Source of the DNA: Candidatus Woesearchaeota archaeon
Lineage (GTDB): Archaea > Nanobdellota > Nanobdellia > Woesearchaeales > GW2011-AR15
Direction: 5' to 3'
Assembly (NCBI GenBank): GCA_016928835.1
Contig: JAFGJW010000009.1
Location: 1 to 38,357 of the forward strand
DNA length: 38,357 nt
The notes beneath the pieces are model-generated. The model was given only the letters and a program-made list of their open reading frames with translations. It was not told where the DNA came from and searched no databases. The first letter of the stretch is position 1. Each line of letters starts with the position of its first letter. Positions 25,666 to 34,500 of this stretch are shown piece by piece. The position numbers and the translations under genes were made by a program.

Positions 25666-26089
25666 ATCTTAAACTTTCTTTTGGCTTAATTTCTTTCAAG
25701 CCCAGGGCCTTTCTGTTGTTGTTAACCTTTTCATCAATCAAAAAAGCATAGCCTGTTTCAATAATAATATCAGATTTCTCCCGAAAGGATTCGGGACAGA
25801 TGTTTTCCCTTACTGCAATATTTTTTAGCTTAGTCAAAACTTCATAGGGGTTAACCCCTTGCGGGCATCTTTCATCACAGGCATTGCAGGTCGCGCATTT
25901 CCATAGTTCTTTACTTAAAACTTCCTTGTCCCCGTAAAGTGCACCAAGTATTTTTTTTCTCGGACTATATGAGCCAATATATTTTTCAGCATAGCAACTG
26001 CTTACACATGTGCCGCATTGGAAGCATTTCTTTAACTCGGGAATCTCTTCAAGCACTTTTTTTCTGAACTCAAAATTTATTCTTGTCAT
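25649..26089 (-). CDS. hdrC: Heterodisulfide reductase-like subunit C (two [4Fe-4S])
   Basis: A 146-aa soluble ferredoxin-like protein, the electron wire between HdrA and HdrB. The two binding motifs are CFQCGTCVSSC near residue 22 and CATCNACDERCP near residue 65, in the HdrC spacing. It has the conserved SPRKKILGALYG stretch between them. It overlaps hdrA by 4 bp (ATGA) and hdrB by 17 bp, so the three are made together. Confidence 0.92.
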   Translation of the reverse strand: MTRINFEFRKKVLEEIPELKKCFQCGTCVSSCYAEKYIGSYSPRKKILGALYGDKEVLSKELWKCATCNACDERCPQGVNPYEVLTKLKNIAVRENICPESFREKSDIIIETGYAFLIDEKVNNNRKALGLKEIKPKESLRFVKNG

Positions 26090-28476
26090 TTTTTGTTTAT
26101 TGCATTAAGTTCATTAACTAATTCCTTTACATAATTGGCAAAGATGTTTCCTTCTGCTGCACTTATCCAGTTTAATTTTAGTCTTTCACTTGGTAAATTA
26201 GCTTTTTTTGGCAGCTCTTTTTGCAATCTTTCAATCCTTTTTTTTGCCAAAACATTTCCGCTGATGTAATGGCAATCGCTTGGAATATGGCAGCCCGTAA
26301 CCCATACAATCTGCGCCCCTTTCTTAAAGGCATAAAGCACCAGTTTTTCTGAGACACGACCAGAGCACATTACTCTAATAATTCTTATTGGAGGAGGATA
26401 TTGAAATCTTGACACCCCTGCCAAATCAGCTCCAGCATAGCTGCACCAGTTGCATGCAAAACAGAGTACTTTTTCTTTTGGATTACTGGAAAGAGCTGCA
26501 TCTATCTGTGCCATGATTTGTTCATCAGTAAAATGGTTCTGGGTTAAAACTCCAAAAGGACACTCAGCAACACATGTGCCGCAGCCATGACACTTTGCTA
26601 CTGTGTATTCAGCCTTTTTTGTATTCTTATTTACTCTTATTGCACCATATGGACAAGCTCTTTCACAAGAACCGCAGCCAGTGCATTTCTCTATGTCAAT
26701 TCTTATTGTAATACCTTCAATATTAACCTTCCCTTTGTTCATCGGAATTGCTGCGCGGGAAGCTGCTGCGCTGGCACTTGTAACACTATCTTTTATGTCT
26801 TTTGGGAACTCTCCGCTTCCTGCGAGATATATCCCGTCTGCTGGACTGTCAACTGGTCTAAGCTTTGGGTGCGCTTCTAGATAGAAACCATTTGTGTTGC
26901 GGGGTATGTGTAATTTCTCAGCAACATCTTTTGCAGTTTCTGAAGGAGTCATTCCCACAGCTAGAATTGCCATATCAGTTTCAACTTCCATTAGTTCTCC
27001 TGTCAAAACATTCTCAGTAATGACGATTGGATTTTTATCCCGCCCTTCTTTAATATGAGACGGCCTGCCTTTTATGAAGATTATGCCCTCTTCTCTAGCC
27101 CGGGTATAAAGTTCTTCAAATCCTTTTGAAAATGCCCTTATATCAATATAGAAGATGTAGACTATTGCGTCGGGTACGTGTTCTTTTATAAGCATCGCCA
27201 ATTTAATTGAGTTAAGGCAGCACACACCAGAACAATACTCGTTGCCACAAGTAACATCCCTAGAGCCAACGCACTGTATAAATGCGAACCGTTTTGCATG
27301 TTTTCCATCTCTCCTAAGCAATTCGCCTCCCGTGGGGCCGCCGGCGCACACAATTCTTTCAAACTCAATGCTTTCCACAACATTATCGTATATGCCATAA
27401 CCATATTCTTGTTTTTTGGCAGCATCAAATGAATTGCAGCCAGTTGCCACAATTATTGTTCCAATCTCAAATTTTGTTAATTTTTCTTTCTGTGTAAAGT
27501 CAATTGCTCTTCTGTCGCCGCACGCTTCAGCACATTTGTAACACTTTATGCAGTTATCTGTGTCTATTTCGTATCTTAGGGGAACAGCTTGAGGAAAAGG
27601 CGCATGTATTGCTTTTAATGACTTTAAATTTCTCTCAAACTTGCTCGGCACATAAACCGGGCAGACATCAACACATTCTCCGCAGCCAGTGCATTTCTCT
27701 TCAATAACATATTTTGGCTTTGTTTTTACTATTACTTTAAAATTACCAATATATCCGTCAACTTTCTCTACAGTCGTGTTGGTCATTAAGGTTATGTTTT
27801 TATGCCTTCCGACTTCAACCAATTTCGGGCCTAAAATGCAGATTGAGCAATCCATTGTAGGAAAGGTTTTGTCAAGCTGAGCCATTCTTCCACCAATAGA
27901 GGGCTCTCTCTCAATGAGATACACTTTATAGCCCATATCAGCCAAATCGAGGGCGGCCTGACAGCCTGCCACCCCTCCGCCTATTACAAGTGTGGCTTTT
28001 TTGACAGGAACAACAAAATCTTCTAAGGGTTTAAGATAGCGTGATTTAGCAACGGCCATACCTACAAGGTCTTTAGCTTTTTCAGTTGCATCTTCTTTTT
28101 CTCTAATATGCACCCAGGAATCGTGCTCCCTTATATTAGCCATTTCCATAAGATATGGGTTAAGTCCTGCTTCAGAAACACAATTCCTAAAGGTGGGTTC
28201 ATGCATTTTTGGGGAGCATGCTGCAATCACCACCCGGTTAAGATTGTGCTCCTTTATTGATTTTTTTATCTCGTTTTGCCCAGGATCAGCACAGGTATAG
28301 AAATTGTGAGATGCGTACACTACATTTGGGAGTTTTGAAGCATAGTTAGTAACCTCCTCGCAATCTATGACTCCGCCAATATTTTTACCACAATGACAAA
28401 TAAAGACACCTATCCTAGGTTCTTCTTTTTCCGCTTTAATTCCTGTTTTTTTAGTGCTCTTTTTTGATTTTGTCAT
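26086..28476 (-). CDS. hdrA: HdrA-MvhD fusion: flavin/Fe-S electron-bifurcation-type subunit
   Basis: A 796-aa protein. Order: N-terminal FICHCGKNIGG region, Rossmann FAD site VIGGGVAGCQAAL with GGRMAQLDKTFPTMDCSICILGPKL, [4Fe-4S] motifs CTGCGECVDVCP and CIKCYKCAEACG, the second thioredoxin-reductase half, then CTGCGSCERACP and CHGCGTCVAECP. From about residue 667 to the end an MvhD domain is fused: Cys672, 675, 678, 704, 729, 735 with YAGADLAGVSRFQYP and DCHYISGN. In MvhADG-HdrABC, MvhD is a separate protein linking hydrogenase to HdrA; the fusion is known in some HdrA2 proteins. The ATG at 28476 is used; an earlier TTG at 28485 is possible. It overlaps the upstream gene by 26 bp. Confidence 0.92.
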   Translation of the reverse strand: MTKSKKSTKKTGIKAEKEEPRIGVFICHCGKNIGGVIDCEEVTNYASKLPNVVYASHNFYTCADPGQNEIKKSIKEHNLNRVVIAACSPKMHEPTFRNCVSEAGLNPYLMEMANIREHDSWVHIREKEDATEKAKDLVGMAVAKSRYLKPLEDFVVPVKKATLVIGGGVAGCQAALDLADMGYKVYLIEREPSIGGRMAQLDKTFPTMDCSICILGPKLVEVGRHKNITLMTNTTVEKVDGYIGNFKVIVKTKPKYVIEEKCTGCGECVDVCPVYVPSKFERNLKSLKAIHAPFPQAVPLRYEIDTDNCIKCYKCAEACGDRRAIDFTQKEKLTKFEIGTIIVATGCNSFDAAKKQEYGYGIYDNVVESIEFERIVCAGGPTGGELLRRDGKHAKRFAFIQCVGSRDVTCGNEYCSGVCCLNSIKLAMLIKEHVPDAIVYIFYIDIRAFSKGFEELYTRAREEGIIFIKGRPSHIKEGRDKNPIVITENVLTGELMEVETDMAILAVGMTPSETAKDVAEKLHIPRNTNGFYLEAHPKLRPVDSPADGIYLAGSGEFPKDIKDSVTSASAAASRAAIPMNKGKVNIEGITIRIDIEKCTGCGSCERACPYGAIRVNKNTKKAEYTVAKCHGCGTCVAECPFGVLTQNHFTDEQIMAQIDAALSSNPKEKVLCFACNWCSYAGADLAGVSRFQYPPPIRIIRVMCSGRVSEKLVLYAFKKGAQIVWVTGCHIPSDCHYISGNVLAKKRIERLQKELPKKANLPSERLKLNWISAAEGNIFANYVKELVNELNAINKK

Positions 28477-29410
28477 TTTTGTCAAGATAAGATTTTAAAT
28501 CTGAACTTAACATAAGTGCTTCGATTTTTTTCCTTGATCTTTGGCTTAAATCAAGGTTCTTTTTTTGCACACCAAGTAATTTTTCTATCACTCGTATCCA
28601 TGCTGCTGAAAATTCTTTGCTTTTGTGTGTAAGTACATTTCGTTTAATCTCGATAATATTTTCAGGACAACTCATTTTGCATGCGCCACATAAAACACAA
28701 TCCTCTTCATTTATTTTTATGCCCTCTTTTTTTCTTATTATTAAATTCAAAGGGCATGCTGAGATACACTCCTCACAGTTATCTGGACACTTTCCACTCA
28801 CATTTATATTTCCAAGGAACATTTTTTTTATTTCAAAATCTCTAATCCTGATCTTATCCGGTAATTTGGGAATAGTTTTATCAAGTAAGGTTTGCTCTTT
28901 TCCGTTAATATATAGTTTAATGGCATCAACAGGGCAGAAAGGTACGCACAAGCCACATAAAGAACATTTCTTACTATCAATAATCTTTTTATTTTTTGTT
29001 ATATCGATTGCCTCGTGCGGACATATCTCTTTGCATATTTCACATGAAACACATTTCTCTCTGTCAAGCGCCAGCTCTATTTTCTCAGCATAAAAAGGCA
29101 AAGTGACTTTAGTAAATTCAGATTCCTTGCCAAGACCTACTCTTTTCAAGAACACAAGTCTTTGATTTAGTCTCTTGGTAAAATTCTCTTTCTGGGTAAG
29201 GTTTTTTATCTGTCTTGCCAGCTTTTTATCGCCCACAGAAAGATATATCCAGTTATAGAAATCATTTTTCTCATTGTTAACATAAATTTGAAAAGCTGCG
29301 CTACCAATTTTTTCAAGCACCGAATGAAGTTCTTGAAGATTCTTGATTGACGTGCCGTTTAGATAGAAATATTTGTTGTCTGCAACATTATTTAGAAAAT
29401 CTGTAATCAT
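28451..29410 (-). CDS. DUF5752-polyferredoxin protein at the head of the Hdr operon
   Basis: A 319-aa protein. Residues 10-75 (YFYLNGTSIKNLQELHSVL, NDFYNWIYLSV, KKLARQI) look like DUF5752. The rest has four cysteine groups: CVSCEICKEICP, CSLCGLCVPFCP, CPDNCEECISACP and CVLCGACKMSCP, so up to four [4Fe-4S] clusters, though the third has altered spacing. It is cytoplasmic and without heme sites. As first gene, coupled to hdrA, it may be the ferredoxin-type donor or acceptor of the Hdr complex. A TATA box (29449-29460) and a ribosome site (AGAGGT) lie upstream. The role is inferred from context. Confidence 0.8.
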   Translation of the reverse strand: MITDFLNNVADNKYFYLNGTSIKNLQELHSVLEKIGSAAFQIYVNNEKNDFYNWIYLSVGDKKLARQIKNLTQKENFTKRLNQRLVFLKRVGLGKESEFTKVTLPFYAEKIELALDREKCVSCEICKEICPHEAIDITKNKKIIDSKKCSLCGLCVPFCPVDAIKLYINGKEQTLLDKTIPKLPDKIRIRDFEIKKMFLGNINVSGKCPDNCEECISACPLNLIIRKKEGIKINEEDCVLCGACKMSCPENIIEIKRNVLTHKSKEFSAAWIRVIEKLLGVQKKNLDLSQRSRKKIEALMLSSDLKSYLDKNDKIKKEH

Positions 29411-29448
29411 TTTACCTCTTTTTACAAAAACTTAACAAGAACGGGTAG

Positions 29449-29460
29449 TTTAAATATTTT
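29449..29460 (-). promoter_or_regulatory. TATA box of the Hdr operon
   Basis: On the minus strand aaaatatttaaac is followed after a short leader by AGAGGT at 29414-29419 and the ATG at 29410. Only one such promoter is seen for the four-gene cluster. Confidence 0.6.
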
Positions 29461-29470
29461 ATTGATGCTA

Positions 29471-30673
29471 TTATGTTGTGGTTGGCTGTTTTACTGGGCA
29501 AGAAAGCCTATATGTAACTCTCGTTTCAATAATTTCATTAATCTCAGCTAAATGCTCAATTGTGTTTGCTAGGTATCCCGTAGGATTTTCCTTTACATAT
29601 CCCCTAGCAGCAAGTTTGTGCGGTTCTGGGGTGTTCATTCCAAGACGATGGCCACGTTTCCATTTCTTTTCTGTATTGTTGGTTTGGTCTACCATATACT
29701 TATCAAAATCATAAAGAATTGTGCTTGGCTCTAATTTATTGCCGCGTATTAATCTCCGTCTGCGCATATACCTAAAATAAAAACCTATGTGCCGTGAAAT
29801 TGCTTTTCTTGATATGCTCCCGCCTTCTAAGAGCCTATCGTCAACAAAATAGCCAAGTCCATATGCCTGTGTTAATATTAACTGAATGTCTTCTGTAAGT
29901 GTCTCTCTGTCAAGACTTGTATGATCCTTTTGAGCCATTGCCAACAGGTATGCACTTAAAACATTATCCACCATTAGAACCGCCAGTCTTGCTTGTTTCT
30001 CCTTCAATTCTTCTGTTATTCTTTTGGCATTCGTGAGTTGCTCCCTTTTAGTCATCTTTCCCAAATCTCCTTTATCTAACCTAAGAGGCGGCCCGTAGTT
30101 TACAAATAATCTTCTTAATCCGCCTTTTGGAATTAATTCTCTGGTAACAAAAATTGGGACAATAGCCTCTGCCGAAGAATTTTGATATAATATACCAATG
30201 CCTCTACTAAAATCTCCTATCCTCCCGTCATATCCACGTGTACCAGCAGGCGCAGCCCCTAGCCAAACTTGATCCTCAATCAAGGGCACAATAGTTTCAA
30301 GATAGTTCTCTTGTTCTTTTCTCCCTCTTGCCACAGGAATTGCTCTTGACCTTTCCATAACATATCTAAAAACTGGTTTTTCAAATAACTCCATTTTTGC
30401 AAGTGCAGAAATAAATTTTTTAAAATGCAGCCCAAGAGGAACAAAACCAAGATACAGGTCAAAAGTTGAGATGTGGTTAACTGCAAAAAGCAGGCGTTGC
30501 TGTGTATTTATTCCTTCTATTAACTCTTCAAGTCCAAAATAGTGTGTCTGACAGCCAAACTTAGACACAAAAGAAAGGAGACGCACAAACAATCTATCAC
30601 ACAAAGGAAATTTTCTGCTACCGATTAATGCTCCTCCTCTCCCGATTGCAAAATAATCCCCAAAGCCATTCAT
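29471..30673 (-). CDS. PlsC-like acyltransferase (glycerol-phosphate acyltransferase family)
   Basis: A 400-aa protein with a PlsC-type domain at about residues 55-200. The catalytic HX4D motif is NHISTFD (His67, Asp72). The substrate-binding motif is APAGTRG (141-147), where bacterial enzymes have FPEGTR; the usual Glu is Ala here. PVFRYVMERSRAIPVARGR is the intermediate block and EAIVPIFVT the fourth. The C-terminal ~200 residues are not assigned. No clear transmembrane span. Ester-linked acyl transfer is atypical of archaeal ether lipids, so acceptor and acyl donor are open. It may be a transferred gene, but base composition is not clearly different. Confidence 0.75.
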   Translation of the reverse strand: MNGFGDYFAIGRGGALIGSRKFPLCDRLFVRLLSFVSKFGCQTHYFGLEELIEGINTQQRLLFAVNHISTFDLYLGFVPLGLHFKKFISALAKMELFEKPVFRYVMERSRAIPVARGRKEQENYLETIVPLIEDQVWLGAAPAGTRGYDGRIGDFSRGIGILYQNSSAEAIVPIFVTRELIPKGGLRRLFVNYGPPLRLDKGDLGKMTKREQLTNAKRITEELKEKQARLAVLMVDNVLSAYLLAMAQKDHTSLDRETLTEDIQLILTQAYGLGYFVDDRLLEGGSISRKAISRHIGFYFRYMRRRRLIRGNKLEPSTILYDFDKYMVDQTNNTEKKWKRGHRLGMNTPEPHKLAARGYVKENPTGYLANTIEHLAEINEIIETRVTYRLSCPVKQPTTT

Positions 30674-30778
30674 GCATACCTAAACAACAAATAAGTTAAT
30701 TATAAAGGTGTTGGTTTTGTTGGCAAGGCCGTGATATTAGAAAAAACATATTTTATCTCTAGTAAGGCACAGTGGATA

Positions 30779-30790
30779 ATTTTAAAAATA
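30779..30790 (+). promoter_or_regulatory. TATA box of the aIF2-beta gene
   Basis: attttaaaaata lies about 27 nt before the ATG at 30811. Confidence 0.55.
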
Positions 30791-30810
30791 AGGTCTGATT
30801 CCACAAAGCT

Positions 30811-31218
30811 ATGGAGTTAGACGAATATAAGCAACTGTTAGTAAAAGCTAGAAAAGAGCTTCCTGAATCTATAAAGAAAACTGAACGTTTTGTTGTTCCA
30901 AAAGTGAGGGGACATATAGAAGGGAATAAGACTGTGCTGTCAAATTTCATGCAGATCGCTGAAAAGCTACGGAGAGACCCGAACCACCTTCTTAAATATA
31001 TACTAAAGGAACTTGCTTCTCCGGGCGAGTTCAAAAAAAATCTTGTAATTGTGGGCAGTAAAATCTCTGCAAAAAGAGTTAATGAGAAAATTGAAGAATA
31101 TGCTAACAAGTATGTTGTCTGCAAAGAATGCAACCGACCAGATACAAAGCTGTTAAAACACGACAGAATTCTCTCAATTAAGTGTTCTGCTTGCGGTGCA
31201 CGGTATCCAGTGAGCTAA
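30811..31218 (+). CDS. eif2b: Translation initiation factor aIF2 subunit beta
   Basis: A 135-aa archaeal aIF2-beta, part of the heterotrimer that brings initiator tRNA to the ribosome. An N-terminal helix binds gamma, the central alpha/beta domain is PKVRGHIEGNKTVLSNFMQIAEKLRRDPNHLLKYI, and the C-terminal zinc ribbon uses CKECNRPDTK and CSACGARY. Length and order match the family. It is followed directly by the DUF424 gene, a common archaeal pair. Confidence 0.95.
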   Translation: MELDEYKQLLVKARKELPESIKKTERFVVPKVRGHIEGNKTVLSNFMQIAEKLRRDPNHLLKYILKELASPGEFKKNLVIVGSKISAKRVNEKIEEYANKYVVCKECNRPDTKLLKHDRILSIKCSACGARYPVS

Positions 31219-31515
31219 ATGATAGTAAAAATTCATGTTTGTGAAAGGATAATTATGGCTGCATGCGATGAGTCCCTGCTTGGACAAAAAATTGTTGATG
31301 GCAAATATCAGCTTGATTTGTCTTCTAGATATTACAATGGAGAGAGAATATCTGAAGCAAATCTGCTGGGCTTAATTAAGAAAGCGGATATACTTAACTT
31401 TGTGGGTACTGAAGCTACACGCTTTCTTGTAAATAATGGAATTATCGAACAGGGAGATATTAAAAAAATAAAAGATGTCCCCTATTCGCAGGTTGTTTTA
31501 ATTAGATCCAATTAG
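31219..31515 (+). CDS. DUF424 family protein
   Basis: A 98-aa protein that begins MIVKIHVCERIIMAACDESLLG and contains the family's RYYNGERISEANL and ILNFVGTEATRFLVNNGII stretches. The start follows the aIF2-beta stop codon without gap. The pairing with aIF2-beta suggests a translation role, but its biochemical function is unknown to me. Its 3' end overlaps the convergent polymerase gene by 14 bp. Confidence 0.88.
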   Translation: MIVKIHVCERIIMAACDESLLGQKIVDGKYQLDLSSRYYNGERISEANLLGLIKKADILNFVGTEATRFLVNNGIIEQGDIKKIKDVPYSQVVLIRSN

Positions 31516-34500
31516 TAAGCCCGACCTGTGTTTCTTTCTCTTTTCCCAAAACAGAAACAATACGTCTATTTAGAAGTTCTATACTCTGTTTTAGATAAGG
31601 ATCCACATTATATTTCTCTGCTAGTTCTATTGTTGGTTTTAAATATTTTACTATGCTTCCCTCGGACACCGTAAAGATTATCCTACCCCCGCACGCAGCA
31701 CATTTTCCTGCTAGAGGCGGCCTGCGATATTTTGTATTGCAATCCACACACCTAAATTGCTGTGTTGAAAATTTCCTTAAATTTCCCTTAATGTCTTTCA
31801 GAAAATGTTTCTCGATAACCAAGGTGGCAACATCCTTTGCAGCAACTGCATGGATCTTTTCTGCCAAATCCATTTGGCTTTTTAATTTTTCCTCCATTGT
31901 CGGAAGTAATTTATAGGCTGAACACAGAACTCCAGCATTAATGTCTTCTACTTCATGGGTATACCCCTGCCCAAGGTATTGCTTGTATGTCCCCAACACA
32001 TTATCTATTTGTAATATATCTATATTCCACGGCACGGTGTATTTGGAAGCCAAATCATATAAGGTTAGAGGATAACTCCACACAATATCCATGCCATGGA
32101 CCTCATCATCTACTTCCGAAGGGATGAGTAGTGAAGTTAATACAAGTGGCGCGTCCATTGTCCTGCTTCCCCTTTTGTCTGGGAGGAAAGACCTTGAAAA
32201 ATTAAGCAATGCATCCATAAATAAGATTGCGCATGCTTCGTCGCCATCGCAGTTTCTTCTCATTGCCGCATGTAAGAGTGGGTGGGCAAACATTGCCTGT
32301 GTTTTGGAGAACCCAATAATTCTACCAACTATTCCTGCAGAAGTATGCGGTGCTAAGCCAATAATTAATTGGCCCACCAAATCTTTTTCGCTTTTCAGGT
32401 TGTAGTAGGGCTTTAGTCCGTAAAGGTAAATGAGTAACTCGTCAATGAATTTAGATACCCTATACAAAACCCTATCACAGCCTTCGTCTGGTGAGTCTGG
32501 ACAACTTGGGAGTATTACGTCTTGCGGATACAGTTCTAGAATCTGGGACCTATCAACTAGCTCCCGACCATGAATATCTTTATTATATCCTAACTCTTTT
32601 AGTTTCTCAACAGACACATTGATTTCGCTTGGCTTAAAATGTGTGATTGGCAATTCAATCATGTCATATCTTGTTGTGCCATCTTTGTTTACATATACGT
32701 TATGCTTTGCTCTTAATATTCCTTTAATCAGATGTTCTGTGATATGTGATTTGTTTGACGTTCCTCTTACCCCTTTAATTAAATCCGGAAAGATTTTTGT
32801 ATCAAGTTTTTCTAAGAAGGTATCAAAGTAATAATTAATGTTTATGCTCTGGTTCTTGTAAGTCCTGCAGAAATCGTGGCCACATTTTTTTGACAGGGCG
32901 CCACAACTATTGCAGTAATAAAGTTGGTTTGTTGGTTTATTACATTTTTCACATATTAAAAACGGGGTTTCATTTTGGCATGAATCACATCTATATAAAG
33001 GAAGGTCCGCTGTTACTTTGCCTTTTTCCATTGCTGATTGGAAACTTCTTAGTCTTCCGCCCTCGTTTCCCACCGGAAACAGAACGTGTGGTGCACCGCT
33101 CAACTTCCTCATTTTTGATTTTTCTGGTCTCCCCATTCTTGCACCAATAAAAGTTCCGCCTTTATCCATAATTGTGATCCCTATGACATTTGACAGAAAT
33201 GATGCAGCATTGGTGTCTGTAATCTCTTGTTCCGAGCAGTATTTGTGATGAGAAAAAGCAAAAAATGCCTCTGCGTGCTCTTTTTCAATAATAACATATT
33301 CATTATTTACAAGGTTGTGCTGTACGCCGATTCTCTCCAGAATCTCTTTGCATTCCTTTCTGTTGTGCAATATAATTTTGCGTATTTTGTTCTCTTCTTC
33401 TTCAATGTTGCCCTCTTTTATCCAACCCATAAGTAAAATAACTTCTGCTATGCCGCATAAATTCCAAAAATATGTGTACTCTGGATGCAAAGGAATCTTA
33501 AAAATTTTGGATAATCTGTGTGCAACCTGGAAAGACACTTTCGTTTTAATTGGATTACTAAACAAAAGGGAAAGATGCTCTTTCTTAATCTCGGCTATCT
33601 CTGCACACTTTTCAATATCAATTGTTCCGAATAAGCCAATTACAGCATTTTCAAAATGTTTGATCCACCATTCTTCACAATATCCTGCTGGCACTAATTT
33701 GTGTCCGTTTTCTGAAAAATCACCATAATTAATAAGCAAGTCTCCTAAGAACAATATCTCCTTCACCTCGTGTTGTATTTGCTTGGCTTCTTTTTCAGAA
33801 GTCAACTTAACAACACTGCCGTTTGCCAGTTTCACAATAGGTCCGTCAATAGAATCGCATACAACAATAGCAGTTGCTTTACCTGGGCGTTCAATCTTAA
33901 GCTGTGTACCTGTTGCAATAATTCTATTTAATATCTGCATTGTTGCAGGATGTATTGCTGAAGCAGCAAAACCCGATATGCGTGTTCTGCCGTATCTTAA
34001 TCTAAAACCTCCGGGTTTTAAGGGCGAAGATAAGACGGGTCTACCAGCAACCAAATCTTTGATGTAAGTATAATTGGGTGTAATTGTTGAATCAGACTCT
34101 GTTGCTTTTCCTTGAGCCTTAATCTTTTTCTGTAATTTAATAAATTCGTTTAAAAATTCCCATTCCAGACCAAATTCAGGCCCCCATTTTCTAAGTTCTT
34201 TATATAGTTTTGGTGCTTTTTGAGCAAGCCCCTCTGCAATAACAAGACAAAGTCCTCCCCTTATCCTGTTTGTTTCCACTCTTGGCAGGTCTTTATAATT
34301 GGAAACCTCCTTCTCTTCTGTCGGATCTCCGTTAACCTCGACTGGCAGATGTTTTAATAAAAAAACAACCTCTTCCTCTGAAGGAAGATATTGAAGGTTT
34401 GTGACACTATCATGATAATCTCTAATCTCAACAACAGACCGCTTTATCTCCTTCTCTTCTGGGTCGTATTTTTCGTATCCCATTTTAATACGTACATAAT

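Noticed and set aside
26587-26884. Overlapping plus-strand frames opposite the HdrA gene
   Set aside because: They mirror the cysteine-rich coding sequence of hdrA, lack a promoter or ribosome site and resemble no family.
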